DNA of 13,394 nucleotides from Prevotellaceae bacterium UBA2852 (GTDB lineage: Bacteria; Bacteroidota; Bacteroidia; Bacteroidales; Bacteroidaceae): positions 360 through 13,753 of the forward strand of contig DEFM01000021.1 of NCBI GenBank assembly GCA_002350855.1, read 5' to 3'. Below the pieces are notes generated by a model. It did not search any database. It worked only from the letters and a program-made list of their open reading frames with translations, and was not told where the DNA came from. Shown in pieces: positions 1 through 8,207 of this stretch. The stretch's first letter is position 1. Every line of letters begins with the position of its first letter. The translations under genes were made by a program, and so were the position numbers.

Positions 1-12
1 TAGAACCTACCT
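1..12. repeat. Left copy of window-terminal inverted repeat
   Basis: The first 12 bases (TAGAACCTACCT) are the exact reverse complement of 13376-13387 (AGGTAGGTTCTA). Read outward, both ends of the window therefore carry the same word. The simplest reading is that the assembly stopped at both sides in copies of one dispersed repeat. No transposase lies next to it, so calling it an insertion sequence is not supported. Confidence 0.6.
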
Positions 13-81
13 TAAATAATTCTTTTAATCCTAGCGCAGCAGCGCGATGTATTTTTATCGATATCGTCAATATCGTTTCAT

Positions 82-96
82 TGTTGCGCAGCAACA
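82..96. repeat. Triloop hairpin TGTTGC-GCA-GCAACA
   Basis: A perfect 6-bp stem closes a GCA loop. It has no U-tract on either strand, so it is not a standard terminator. It is one of seven three-base-loop hairpins in the intergenic DNA of this window. Confidence 0.6.
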
Positions 97-111
97 TGTT
101 TATTATGTTTA

Positions 112-122
112 GCACGCAGTGC
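112..122. repeat. Triloop hairpin GCAC-GCA-GTGC
   Basis: A 4-bp G/C-rich stem with a GCA loop lies 15 bases after the previous hairpin and uses the same loop. The run of T from about 126 could give weak terminator character on the + strand, but the stem is short. Confidence 0.5.
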
Positions 123-171
123 GCTGTTTTTGAGTTTTTTGAGATTTTTCAAAGGATTTTCCTGAGATTTT

Positions 172-186
172 TCTGCTGAAAGCAGA
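172..186. repeat. Triloop hairpin TCTGCT-GAA-AGCAGA
   Basis: A perfect 6-bp stem with a GAA loop lies just upstream of the promoter at 215-244. GNA loops are known to be unusually stable in single-stranded DNA, so this could act at the DNA level. That role is inference. Confidence 0.55.
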
Positions 187-214
187 GCCGAAGTGTTAAA
201 ATTCCCCGTTCTCC

Positions 215-244
215 TTGCCACTTAACATTTTTTTAGTATTTTTG
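215..244 (+). promoter_or_regulatory. Bacteroidetes-type promoter for the large surface protein
   Basis: TTG at 215-217, a 19-base spacer, and TATTTTTG at 237-244, an exact TAnnTTTG -7 box. Transcription should start about 250-255, leaving a leader of roughly 50 bases made mostly of A, T and repeated AACTAAT-like words before the ATG at 303. Confidence 0.7.
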
Positions 245-302
245 CACATTCTATGCCTGATTACGATTAATTAACTAATATCTAACTAATAAACTAACTA
301 AA

Positions 303-3300
303 ATGAAAAGAAAATTACTTCTTTTGGCGGCTTTCGTCGCCAGTGCACTCGGTATGAGGGCACAAACCGATGTCACGAGTACGTATTTAACTAATGCGGA
401 TTTCGAGGGCGATTTTTCTCAAAAGGGTAAAATAGGTAGTACAAATTTAAGTAGCAGATATATATATGTTCCAGATGGTTGGACAGATGCCGAGACAGGA
501 ACTTTCTACAAATTTGATTGCAGTGTATTGGAATCCACCCATGAACAATACAGCAATTTAAGCGGTACTATTGAGAAAACCGGGATAGATAGAGGTTCAC
601 AGACTTTTGGTATGCGTTTTGTTTCTAATAGTAATAGCCGATCTCTGTCTTTGTCACAATCTAAAGTCCTCCCCAAAGGTAATTATAGATTCTCAATATA
701 TTTAATAGCTGATGACCTCACAAAAATAGAAACAGGAGTTTACTACAAACTCAGCACAGACGCAAATCCTTCCAAAACAGCTTTATCAAACGGTAATGCC
801 TGGACTAATGTTTATACTGATTTTACTGTAAGCCAAACAGGCTCTACTGTTGTTGGTATTTACTTTGATAGTAAAAGTAATCAAACAGGAGTTGCTGGTG
901 CTGATAATGCAAAATTAACCTATAATAGTAATTATACAACAGAGTTGTCAAATGTAATTACTTATGCTACTTATCTGAATACAACATTAAACAATAGTGA
1001 CCTTGCTACGGCAATTTTGCATGCAGAAGGTGTAGTAAGTGGAGCAGATCATTCTATTGCATATCAAACAACAATAGACAACGAAGTTACAGCCTTGCAG
1101 AATATAATTCTTTCTGCAACGGCAGCTCATAGCATGAGTCCAAATACTAATGCAACAGGACTTATTTACAATCCTGGATTTGAGTTGAGCACAGCTTCGA
1201 TTAGCAACTGGACGGGTAATAGCGTTAATGCTAATTGCGAAGATTATTCGGACACAGGATGGAAAAACGTTGTTTCTTCAACAAACACCTGGAGTAGTTC
1301 TGCCATTGTAGCCTACGGAGGGACAGGACAGGTGAATAGTGTTTCTGCTCCAAGCGCTGATAATGCTGGAAATACTGGTAATACATTGGGCGTTTCTGTA
1401 GCATATAATACAGTAATCACATATCAATCTTCCAATACAGTAAAACTCCCTGCTGGTCATTATACAATGAAGGTATGGGGCAATAACCAGAATTCAAGTG
1501 CTAGCGATTTTGTCTCAAAAAATGGTTTCGTGCCTACTACAGGAGATCCCCAATTATCCACAAAGACTTCATTTACTTCCGACGATTGGGAAGAAGATAA
1601 TATCAACATTGCTTTAGCAAGTGCAACCGAAGGCCGGTTCCAGATTGGAGGAACATCAAATGGAAATACAAGTTCTAGTTCTAATGGTAAAGTGTTCTTT
1701 GATAATATCACTCTGACATATTTGGGTAATATGATTCAGAATGTGAAGGAAGGAGATATGACGTTAGGAACATCTCAAAGTCTGACTGCTGACAAATGGT
1801 ACAAAATTGTAATTTCAGAAGGAGGAACTTATAATATCACCGCTGACACTCCTAACGACTTAGTATATGTGATGGATGGTACATTGGTGGAAACTTCTGC
1901 AGGAACAGAATTTAGCCTCACTAATGACCAGCAGAATCTCACAGATGGAACCTATTATGTAAAATCATCGTCAGCCCAGAACTTAACAATATCGCTTGCA
2001 AGTTATGATTATGAAGTGGGTGATGCTACCGTTTCTGGCCTTACAGACGGAAACTATATTCAGACCTTCCCAACATCTGTAACATACACATATAGTGGAG
2101 AAAGTACCACAGATCCAGATGCGAACTTTGCTATCCTCAACGGTTCTGCCAAGGCTACTCTGAAAAAGGGAGAGACTCTTATTGCAGAAGGCACACTTGC
2201 ATTAGCAGGAAATGTACTTACAGCCACATTCCCAACTGTGACTCTTGACAGAAGATCTACATACACCGTAACGCTACCAGCGGGAACGGTTGGTTACGCA
2301 GGAAAGGTTTCCAACTCTGAGACTGTTGTTACAGTTTATACTCCATACGTGTTCGATGGTTTGTATTTCATCAAAAACACTGCAGAAGCTAAATATATGA
2401 CTTTTGGTGGTAGCTGGGGTACACGTGCAACATTAGATGAAGTGGGAAACAAACATCAAATAACAGCATTATCAGATGGTACTTATAAGTTACGGAATAA
2501 TGTTATGAATGATGGTGGAAACAATTATATTAAAATAGATGGAAGTAATGTTTATTCCAATGGTACAAGCGGTCAGGTCAAGTCGTTTACCATTACTGAA
2601 GACGGTGACATAAAATTTCCTGATGAAGAAAAATATCTTGGTTCCGAAAGTGCAAACAAATATGTTGTAATAGTAGATGCTACTTCTGCCAACACAAAAT
2701 GGGAATTTATTAAAGAAGATGAGCGTGATGCCACTATTGCTGGAGCTACAGGAGCTGCTCCCGTAGATATCACATATAAGTATATTCAGAATCCCAACTT
2801 AGCCAATTATAGCAGCGTTGGCAACAATTGGACTTCAGGAGGTACTAATGCCGGTGCGGATCATACTTCTTATAATAATAGCACTTGCGTTGACAAGAAC
2901 ATGCAGCATTGGAACACAAACTTTGACACGTATATTACATGGAGCGATCTGCCTACAGGTGTTTATCAGTTCTCTGCAGCAGGATTCTATCGGGCAGGAG
3001 ATGCTGCAACTGCGGATGCAGCTCATACTGCAGGAACAGAAGCTTTGAATGCTTTTGTATATGCAAACAACTGCAAGACTCCAGTTGCTTCAATTATGGA
3101 AGGTGTTGTGGCAGCACAGTATGGTATAAAGGGATCTGAATCTTCCGTTACTGGTGGTTATGTTCCTAACGACCAACCTTCTGCAACCTTCTATTTCTGG
3201 AACGATAATTTTGTTACTAATACCGTAACAGTACTTGTTTCTGATGGAAAGTTACGTTTTGGTATGAAAAAGGAAACGTTGATTGCAAACGACTGGAGCG

Positions 3301-4550
3301 TATTCGACAATTTCCGCCTGAAATATCTTGGCAATGACGTTGAGGCAAATAAGGCTGCTTTGGCAAATATGATAGCGATGGTGACTCGTGAGGCGCCAAC
3401 TTCAAGCAGTGACCCTTTCAAACCTGCTTACCAAGCTTCAGATCTTATTGCAGCTCAAGCAGTTTATGATAATGGCTCTGCAACCGTTGGTGAAATTCAG
3501 ACAGCAATTAGTGATTTGTACGATGCGTTTATTTCACTTAATGCTCCTGATGAAGACGATGTGTATAGCCTTTATCTTGTTGATGGCTTAAAAAAGACTG
3601 TAACATTCTATGATGGAAATGAAGGTAAAGGTGGATATGCTATAGGATACACACAAGACGCTGGTTCCTTCTATAACCAAGCCATTCACTTTAAGAGCAC
3701 AGGAACTACTAACCAGTATAAGCTCTATATAGAAGAGGCAGATGGAACACCTCAATATCTTTGCGATGGAACCGTTTATAGTGGTGGAGACAATTTTCAG
3801 ATTCGAGTCACTACTGATGAGAGTAAGGCTTTGCCTATTGAGGTAATAGCTACAAATACTGCTGATGTCTATAACTTGAGAAACACAGTTGCTAATGCAT
3901 TGATAGGTTCAAATGGAGGATCAGGTTTCTATACAGCTCAGACTTATAAGAACTTTAATATCAATCCAGCTTCAACAGTATCAGTAGGTGTTAATGTCAA
4001 AGCAGGTAAGTGGGCAACTCGTATCTTCCCATTCAACCCGACATTGCCAGCTGGTGTGGTAGCTTATACAGCTGAAGTTAATGGAAATTCTCTTAATCTC
4101 ACAGAGGTAGCAAGCCCAGCTGCAAACGTGCCTTACATTTTGAAGAATACTACAGAAAGTGATGTTAACGAAAATCTGTCTGGATATGGTACAGCTAAGC
4201 AGGATGCATATACAACCAAAACTACCTCCGTTGATCTCACTGGTATTTATACTGCAGCTTCTATTCCTGTTGGTAGTTATGTCCTTCAAACTCAAAGCGG
4301 TGCTCAAGGATTCTTTATGACTAATGCTCCCATCACAGGTGTTGCTTATCGTGTATATCTCACAGTTCCTGGTACAGCTGAAGCTAAGGCTTTCTACCTC
4401 GATTTTGATGACACTACCGGTATTGACAGCATGAACGGTGCAATAGAAGGACTGCTTGAAGGTGAGGTTTACGACCTGGGCGGACGCTTGGTTAAGAACC
4501 CAACTCGTGGTATCTATATCGTAAACGGCAAAAAAGTTCTGATTAAGTGA
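303..4550 (+). CDS. Large exported multidomain surface protein with C-terminal T9SS-like sorting domain
   Basis: A 1415-residue protein with a Sec signal peptide (KRK, then a hydrophobic stretch; cleavage likely after Ala20, before Gln21). Three modules share the pattern Asn-x-x-(Phe/Leu) near the start and a closing Asp-Asn...Leu-x-Tyr: about 27-212, 289-475 and 826-1012. The last two close on DN-(I/F)-(T/R)-L-x-YLGN or similar. They look like carbohydrate-binding beta-sandwiches. Helical FIVAR-like stretches follow the first (213-275) and third (1018-1085). Ig-like or ricin-like beta segments lie at about 480-812 and 1087-1225, and another beta domain at 1226-1360. The tail from about 1371 (TTGIDS, then VYDLGGRLV, then GIYIVNGKKVLIK) matches the short sorting domain of Prevotella-type secreted proteins. 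I see no catalytic domain, so the likely role is glycan or host binding at the cell surface. It has its own promoter; the small gene at 4660 follows 109 bases later. Confidence 0.85.
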   Translation: MKRKLLLLAAFVASALGMRAQTDVTSTYLTNADFEGDFSQKGKIGSTNLSSRYIYVPDGWTDAETGTFYKFDCSVLESTHEQYSNLSGTIEKTGIDRGSQTFGMRFVSNSNSRSLSLSQSKVLPKGNYRFSIYLIADDLTKIETGVYYKLSTDANPSKTALSNGNAWTNVYTDFTVSQTGSTVVGIYFDSKSNQTGVAGADNAKLTYNSNYTTELSNVITYATYLNTTLNNSDLATAILHAEGVVSGADHSIAYQTTIDNEVTALQNIILSATAAHSMSPNTNATGLIYNPGFELSTASISNWTGNSVNANCEDYSDTGWKNVVSSTNTWSSSAIVAYGGTGQVNSVSAPSADNAGNTGNTLGVSVAYNTVITYQSSNTVKLPAGHYTMKVWGNNQNSSASDFVSKNGFVPTTGDPQLSTKTSFTSDDWEEDNINIALASATEGRFQIGGTSNGNTSSSSNGKVFFDNITLTYLGNMIQNVKEGDMTLGTSQSLTADKWYKIVISEGGTYNITADTPNDLVYVMDGTLVETSAGTEFSLTNDQQNLTDGTYYVKSSSAQNLTISLASYDYEVGDATVSGLTDGNYIQTFPTSVTYTYSGESTTDPDANFAILNGSAKATLKKGETLIAEGTLALAGNVLTATFPTVTLDRRSTYTVTLPAGTVGYAGKVSNSETVVTVYTPYVFDGLYFIKNTAEAKYMTFGGSWGTRATLDEVGNKHQITALSDGTYKLRNNVMNDGGNNYIKIDGSNVYSNGTSGQVKSFTITEDGDIKFPDEEKYLGSESANKYVVIVDATSANTKWEFIKEDERDATIAGATGAAPVDITYKYIQNPNLANYSSVGNNWTSGGTNAGADHTSYNNSTCVDKNMQHWNTNFDTYITWSDLPTGVYQFSAAGFYRAGDAATADAAHTAGTEALNAFVYANNCKTPVASIMEGVVAAQYGIKGSESSVTGGYVPNDQPSATFYFWNDNFVTNTVTVLVSDGKLRFGMKKETLIANDWSVFDNFRLKYLGNDVEANKAALANMIAMVTREAPTSSSDPFKPAYQASDLIAAQAVYDNGSATVGEIQTAISDLYDAFISLNAPDEDDVYSLYLVDGLKKTVTFYDGNEGKGGYAIGYTQDAGSFYNQAIHFKSTGTTNQYKLYIEEADGTPQYLCDGTVYSGGDNFQIRVTTDESKALPIEVIATNTADVYNLRNTVANALIGSNGGSGFYTAQTYKNFNINPASTVSVGVNVKAGKWATRIFPFNPTLPAGVVAYTAEVNGNSLNLTEVASPAANVPYILKNTTESDVNENLSGYGTAKQDAYTTKTTSVDLTGIYTAASIPVGSYVLQTQSGAQGFFMTNAPITGVAYRVYLTVPGTAEAKAFYLDFDDTTGIDSMNGAIEGLLEGEVYDLGGRLVKNPTRGIYIVNGKKVLIK

Positions 4551-4563
4551 GAGTAAACTCAAA

Positions 4564-4576
4564 TTGGCTATGCCAA
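4564..4576. repeat. Triloop hairpin TTGGC-TAT-GCCAA
   Basis: A perfect 5-bp stem with a TAT loop, 14 bases after the stop codon of the large surface protein. It has no U-tract, so it is unlikely to terminate transcription fully; it could stabilise the 3' end of that message. Confidence 0.55.
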
Positions 4577-4608
4577 GTTAGTAATTCTCCAATTCTTGCA
4601 AGCAAGCG

Positions 4609-4621
4609 TCGGCTAAGCCGA
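4609..4621. repeat. Triloop hairpin TCGGC-TAA-GCCGA
   Basis: A perfect 5-bp stem with a TAA loop, 33 bases after the previous hairpin. The flanking CGT and ACG can extend it past one bulged base. The two hairpins sit between similar words (CTCCAATTCTTG and CTCTAATTCTTG), hinting at a local duplication. Confidence 0.55.
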
Positions 4622-4659
4622 ACGATAACTCTAATTCTTGATAAAAACAAAAATAGATT

Positions 4660-4839
4660 ATGAAAAAGATATATAATAAACCACAGATGCAGATAGTGGT
4701 AATAAAAATGGAATCTGTGATCGCTATTTCTGGTCCACAGATTGATACAACCAATCATGCAATAACTAATCCTGATGGCGACGTAATGGAAAGTTCTAGA
4801 CGTAATGACGATTACGGTTGGGACGACAGCATCTGGTAA
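4660..4839 (+). CDS. Small Bacteroidales peptide of unknown function (59 aa)
   Basis: ATG at 4660 to TAA at 4837-4839. The protein begins MKKIYNKPQMQIVVIKMES, continues with a short hydrophobic VIAISG segment, and ends in a polar acidic tail with DDYGWDDSIW at the C-terminus. The layout (K-rich start, KPQ, alternating hydrophobic strand, I-A-x-S-G, then an acidic tail with Trp-Asp-Asp) is one I associate with short hypothetical proteins common in Prevotella and Bacteroides. No function is known to me. It is not a signal peptide, since no long hydrophobic core is present. It lies between the large surface protein and a strong terminator, so it is probably the last gene of that transcript. Confidence 0.65.
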   Translation: MKKIYNKPQMQIVVIKMESVIAISGPQIDTTNHAITNPDGDVMESSRRNDDYGWDDSIW

Positions 4840-4870
4840 TAGACCAACGATAACCAAAACGAAAATAGCG

Positions 4871-4902
4871 ACGGAGCGGGACATATGTTCCGCTCCGTTT
4901 TT
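4871..4902 (+). terminator. Strong Rho-independent terminator
   Basis: ACGGAGCGG (4871-4879) pairs perfectly with CCGCTCCGT (4890-4898); the bases between can extend the helix through a G-T wobble and ACAT/ATGT. A TTTTT run (4898-4902) follows. It ends the transcript carrying the surface protein and the 59-codon gene and insulates the permease gene downstream. Confidence 0.9.
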
Positions 4903-4965
4903 GCCGTCGTTGCCGTTAAGGTTAAAAATCTGTGTGTTCTGTGATATCGGTGTGATTTTTAATCG

Positions 4966-4973
4966 TAACTTTG
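4966..4973 (+). promoter_or_regulatory. TAnnTTTG -7 box close to the permease start codon
   Basis: TAACTTTG is an exact match to the Bacteroidetes -7 box. A clear -33 TTTG is missing at the usual distance; TTCTG at 4937-4941 is the nearest approximation. The box ends only four bases before the ATG at 4978, so the transcript would begin at or just after that codon. Either the mRNA is nearly leaderless or translation starts at Met11 (5008) or Met15 (5020). Confidence 0.5.
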
Positions 4974-4977
4974 CAGC

Positions 4978-5991
4978 ATGAAACGCGGATATATTCTTTT
5001 CATTATAATGCTGCTGGTAATGGCAGCTTTGTTTGCAGCCAATCTGTTGGTGGGAGCGGTGGATATTCCTGCATCGGACGTGTGGGGTATTCTCTGCGGT
5101 GATGAGTCGGCAAAACTTTCCTGGCAGTATATCGTTATGGAGAGCAGATTGCCTCAGACTGTGACGGCATTGCTGTGTGGATCCTGTCTCGCCGTGAGCG
5201 GACTGATGTTGCAGACAGCGTTTCGCAATCCTTTGGCTGGTCCGAGTATCTTCGGTGTCAATAGCGGTGCCTCGCTCGGTGTAGCATTGGTAATGCTTCT
5301 GATGGGAGGAAGTGTCGGAGTGGGGAGTTTCGCGTTGACGGGTTTTCTTGCCATTCTCTTTGCGGCATTTGCCGGAGCTATGGTAGTGCTGCTTATAGTG
5401 CTTGCTGCATCGGCTGTGGTTCGCAACAATGTGATGCTGCTTATAGTGGGTATCATGATTGGATACATAGCTTCGAGTGCTATTGCCCTCCTCAATTTCT
5501 TTGCTACAGAGGAGGGTGTTCAATCGTATATGGTGTGGGGAATGGGTAATTTCGGGGGCGTCAGTTCCGAGCAATTGCCGTATTTCGCTATAATCAGTAT
5601 TGTTGCTCTCGCAATCTCCCTGATGTTTATCAAACCTCTCAACGCATTGCTTCTGGGAGAGCAGTATGCTGAGAATCTCGGTTTCAATGTGCTTCGCCTG
5701 CGCAATCTGCTGTTACTGGTAACAGGTGTGCTCAGTGCTGTTGCTACTGCGTTCTGCGGACCTGTAGCTTTTATCGGTCTTGCGGTTCCGCATATAGCAC
5801 GTCTGCTGCTTGGCAGCAATAACCATCGTCCGCTCCTGCCTCTGACCATGCTGACAGGTGCTGTGGTGGCATTGCTCTGTAATCTTATCTGTGTTCTCCC
5901 CGGCGATGCTGGTATAATTCCTCTTAATGCAGTCACTCCCCTCGTAGGTGCTCCTGTCATCATCTACATCATTGCCCGCCACAGAGAATAG
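4978..5991 (+). CDS. FecCD-family ABC transporter permease (iron-siderophore, heme or cobalamin type)
   Basis: A 337-residue integral membrane protein, the usual length for this family, which forms the homodimeric channel of type II importers for Fe-siderophore, heme or vitamin B12. Family hallmarks visible: SRLPQTVTALLCGSCLAVSGLMLQ near 60-80, RNPLAGPSIFGVNSGAS near 83-100, the ATPase-contact stretch GEQYAENLGFNV near 226, GPVAFIGLAVPHIARLLLG near 263, and the closing PLVGAPVIIYII. About ten TM helices are expected. No substrate-binding protein or FecE/BtuD-type ATPase lies beside it: a terminator precedes it and a peptidase follows after 389 bases. Its partners must be elsewhere, or it is a remnant of a broken operon. 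The substrate cannot be assigned. The start is uncertain because of the overlapping promoter. Confidence 0.9.
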   Translation: MKRGYILFIIMLLVMAALFAANLLVGAVDIPASDVWGILCGDESAKLSWQYIVMESRLPQTVTALLCGSCLAVSGLMLQTAFRNPLAGPSIFGVNSGASLGVALVMLLMGGSVGVGSFALTGFLAILFAAFAGAMVVLLIVLAASAVVRNNVMLLIVGIMIGYIASSAIALLNFFATEEGVQSYMVWGMGNFGGVSSEQLPYFAIISIVALAISLMFIKPLNALLLGEQYAENLGFNVLRLRNLLLLVTGVLSAVATAFCGPVAFIGLAVPHIARLLLGSNNHRPLLPLTMLTGAVVALLCNLICVLPGDAGIIPLNAVTPLVGAPVIIYIIARHRE

Positions 5992-6023
5992 CTTTAATTA
6001 TCTAGAAAAACATCGCTTTGCTC

Positions 6024-6066
6024 AAAAACCGCTTACGCAACATTTATTTTACAGACTCGGTTTTTT
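6024..6066 (+). terminator. Possible terminator of the permease gene
   Basis: AAAAACCG (6024-6031) pairs with CGGTTTTT (6058-6065), with T continuing to 6066. The 26-base loop is large and the stem is A/T-rich, so this is tentative. An alternative pairing uses CCGCT (6029-6033) with AGCGG (6073-6077), followed by GGTTTTT. Confidence 0.35.
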
Positions 6067-6183
6067 AGCGATAGCGGGGTTTTTCTTTTGGAATGTTCTT
6101 AAGCCGATAGGCGTGTTGGATGGATTTTCTGAACTAGTGGAAAGCTTGCTTACCAGATAGTTCAGGAAATACAGACAACATAG

Positions 6184-6194
6184 GTGCGCAGCAC
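6184..6194. repeat. Triloop hairpin GTGC-GCA-GCAC
   Basis: A 4-bp stem closing a GCA loop, the same loop as at 82-96 and 112-122. It has no U-tract and stands alone in the gap between the permease and the peptidase. Confidence 0.5.
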
Positions 6195-6327
6195 AAGAAC
6201 ATTACGAAAGGGTTTTTCTTGGTTTTTGTTAAATTACATAGCTTTCAACTAATTTGACGAAGAACCGTTTTTCAATAAAAGTGACGAGGAATCTTTTTTT
6301 GAAGTCAACAGTTTTTTCTGCCTGTGA

Positions 6328-6361
6328 TTTGTGGAATTGTTGACGAAAACACCTAAATTTG
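6328..6361 (+). promoter_or_regulatory. Promoter of the peptidase-thioredoxin operon
   Basis: TTTG (6328-6331) and TAAATTTG (6354-6361), an exact -7 box. The 22-base spacer is slightly longer than typical. The leader would be only about 10-15 bases if translation starts at 6381, or about 20-25 if it starts at Met4 (6390). Confidence 0.55.
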
Positions 6362-6380
6362 CAGGAGAAACCACCTACAA

Positions 6381-8207
6381 ATGATTTTTATGGGATATTC
6401 AGTTAATAAAAGGGTGGAGATGTTGCGCCAATGGATGCGCAGGGAGGGCGTTGCCGCCTTCATCACTCCAAGTACAGACCCTCATTCGGGTGAATATGTG
6501 CCTGACCACTGGAAGAGCCGCGAATGGATAAGCGGATTCAATGGTTCGGCAGGAACAGCTGTAGTTACACTTGACAATGCCGCTTTGTGGACCGACAACC
6601 GTTACTTCCTTGCCGCGGCAGAACAACTTGAAGGTACTCCTTTCTGCCTGCAGAAACTGGGACTGGAGGACACGCCCTCAATCGCTACGTGGCTAAAGAC
6701 CCCCTCTGACTCCCCCGTAATGGGGAGAAAGAGTTTAAGGGTGGGCTTTGACCCTGAATGTTTTGCTCAGACGGAGGCAGAACAGCTGATGAAGGAACTG
6801 AAGATGTTCGGTCTGCAACTGGTACCGACCGCTGATCCTTATGCGGAAATCTGGACAGACCGTCCTGCTATCCCAGAGAATCTTGTGGAATTGCATCCGT
6901 TGGAATATGCAGGTGAGAGCGTTGCCTCGAAACTGAACCGTATGCGTGAGGCAACGAAACGGCAGGGTGCTGACGCCCTGGTCGTAAGCATGCTTGACGA
7001 AGTGGCATGGGCACTGAATCTGCGCGGCACTGACGTGCAGTACAATCCTGTATTTGTCAGCTATCTGTTGGTAGGGCAGGAGAGTGCCACATTATATATA
7101 AATAAGGTAAAACTCAGCAGTGAGGTTGCGCAGTATCTTGCAGACAACGGTATTGACGTGAAACCTTACGGTGCTATTTTCGAAGATATTGCAGTAGGAA
7201 CTCAGAAGGTACTGGTGCAGCCCGAGAAGATGAATTATCGTGTTTGCAGCAGTCTGGGTGACAGACGTGTTGATGGTGTCTGTCCTGCCACAGAGATGAA
7301 AATCATGAAGAACGAAACCGAGATTCGCGGCTATCGTTCTGCAATGATAAAGGATGGAATAGCGATGGTGAAGTGGATGAAATGGGCGCTTGAAGTGATT
7401 CCAAAGGGAGGTCAGACCGAATTGTCTCTCTCAAGACGACTGTTTGAGTTCAGAAGCGAGCAACCGCTCTTCCGCGGTGACAGCTTCGAAACGATTATGG
7501 GTTATGCCGCCCATGCAGCGATTGTGCACTACGAACCGTCTGAAGCTACGGATATTCCCGTAGAACCTCGTGGACTTCTGCTCTGCGACTCTGGCGGTCA
7601 GTATCTCGACGGAACCACAGATATCACACGAACTCTTCCGCTGGGAAATCTGACAGAGGTGGAACGCCGTGACTATACACTTTGTCTGCGTGGATGGATA
7701 AATCTTGCGAGAGCAGTATTCCCCCGTGGCACATACGGCACTCAACTAGATGCGCTGGCACGTGAACCTATGTGGAAATACGGTATTAACTACCTGCACG
7801 GAACAGGTCACGGAGTGGGCAGTTTTCTCAATGTGCATGAAGGTCCACATCAGTTCCGCATGAACTATATGCCTCAGATGCTGGTGCCGACCATGACCAT
7901 TACTTGTGAACCGGGCATATATATAGCCGGTAGTCATGGTGTGCGTCACGAGAATACTATGCTCATCGTGGATGCAAACCTGCGTGAATGTGACGACTCG
8001 CAAGGCATAACCTTTGGCCCGTATTATCAGTTTGAACAACTGACATTGTGCCCGATAATCACTACTCCGGTAGTAACTGAGTTGCTGCAAAGTGAGGAAA
8101 TTGAGTGGTTTAACGCTTATCAGCAGATGGTTTATGACCGACTGGCTTCGCATCTCGATGATGAGCACCGTCAATGGTTGTTCTCAGTAACTCGTCCGAT
8201 TGGCTAA
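6381..8207 (+). CDS. Aminopeptidase P-like M24B metallopeptidase
   Basis: A 608-residue protein matching the long aminopeptidase P form, which removes an N-terminal residue preceding proline. Two creatinase-type N-domains (about 10-310; note TPSTDPH and the NGSAGTAVV stretch) precede the pita-bread catalytic domain (about 315-540). The dinuclear metal ligands all appear intact: Asp403 (CDSGGQYLDG), Asp414 (TTDITRT), His477 (HGTGHGVG), Glu510 (TCEPGIY) and Glu524 (RHENTML); His473 is the expected catalytic histidine. The spacing (11 residues between the aspartates, 14 between the glutamates) fits the family. No signal peptide, so cytoplasmic; the likely role is recycling proline-containing peptides. 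Met4 (6390) is an equally good start. The next gene begins 12 bases after its stop, implying co-transcription. Confidence 0.93.
   Translation: MIFMGYSVNKRVEMLRQWMRREGVAAFITPSTDPHSGEYVPDHWKSREWISGFNGSAGTAVVTLDNAALWTDNRYFLAAAEQLEGTPFCLQKLGLEDTPSIATWLKTPSDSPVMGRKSLRVGFDPECFAQTEAEQLMKELKMFGLQLVPTADPYAEIWTDRPAIPENLVELHPLEYAGESVASKLNRMREATKRQGADALVVSMLDEVAWALNLRGTDVQYNPVFVSYLLVGQESATLYINKVKLSSEVAQYLADNGIDVKPYGAIFEDIAVGTQKVLVQPEKMNYRVCSSLGDRRVDGVCPATEMKIMKNETEIRGYRSAMIKDGIAMVKWMKWALEVIPKGGQTELSLSRRLFEFRSEQPLFRGDSFETIMGYAAHAAIVHYEPSEATDIPVEPRGLLLCDSGGQYLDGTTDITRTLPLGNLTEVERRDYTLCLRGWINLARAVFPRGTYGTQLDALAREPMWKYGINYLHGTGHGVGSFLNVHEGPHQFRMNYMPQMLVPTMTITCEPGIYIAGSHGVRHENTMLIVDANLRECDDSQGITFGPYYQFEQLTLCPIITTPVVTELLQSEEIEWFNAYQQMVYDRLASHLDDEHRQWLFSVTRPIG

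Larger units (their letters stand above)
13..214. other. Non-coding upstream region with hairpins
   Basis: I see no credible coding sequence here. The stretch is A/T-rich and holds GCGC-AGCA-GCGC (34-45), CGATAT/ATATCG around a five-base loop (59-75), three tight three-base-loop hairpins listed separately, and a repeated TGAGATTTTTC-like word near 140-173. The promoter of the following gene begins at 215. Confidence 0.5.
5992..6327. other. Intergenic region without a convincing gene
   Basis: Mostly A/T-rich with several T-runs. It holds a possible terminator for the permease (6024-6066) and one triloop hairpin (6184-6194). A reading frame from within the permease gene runs to 6160 but is not convincing. 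Nothing else is recognised before the peptidase promoter. Confidence 0.5.

Noticed and set aside
3981..4562. 193-codon - strand frame antisense to the end of the surface protein
   Set aside because: The + strand encodes a recognisable sorting domain here; the antisense product is Cys/Ser/Ile-rich without domains.
4543..5574. 343-codon - strand frame antisense to the surface protein end, the 59-codon gene and the permease
   Set aside because: It runs through a strong terminator and two convincing + strand genes, and its product is a His/Ser/Cys/Arg-rich mix without domains; it is a shadow.
5948..6160. 70-codon + strand frame with a hydrophobic stretch, overlapping the end of the permease gene
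   Set aside because: Its start lies inside the permease gene in another frame, its hydrophobic part comes from T-runs that also form a candidate terminator, and no family is recognised. A later start codon of good quality is missing.
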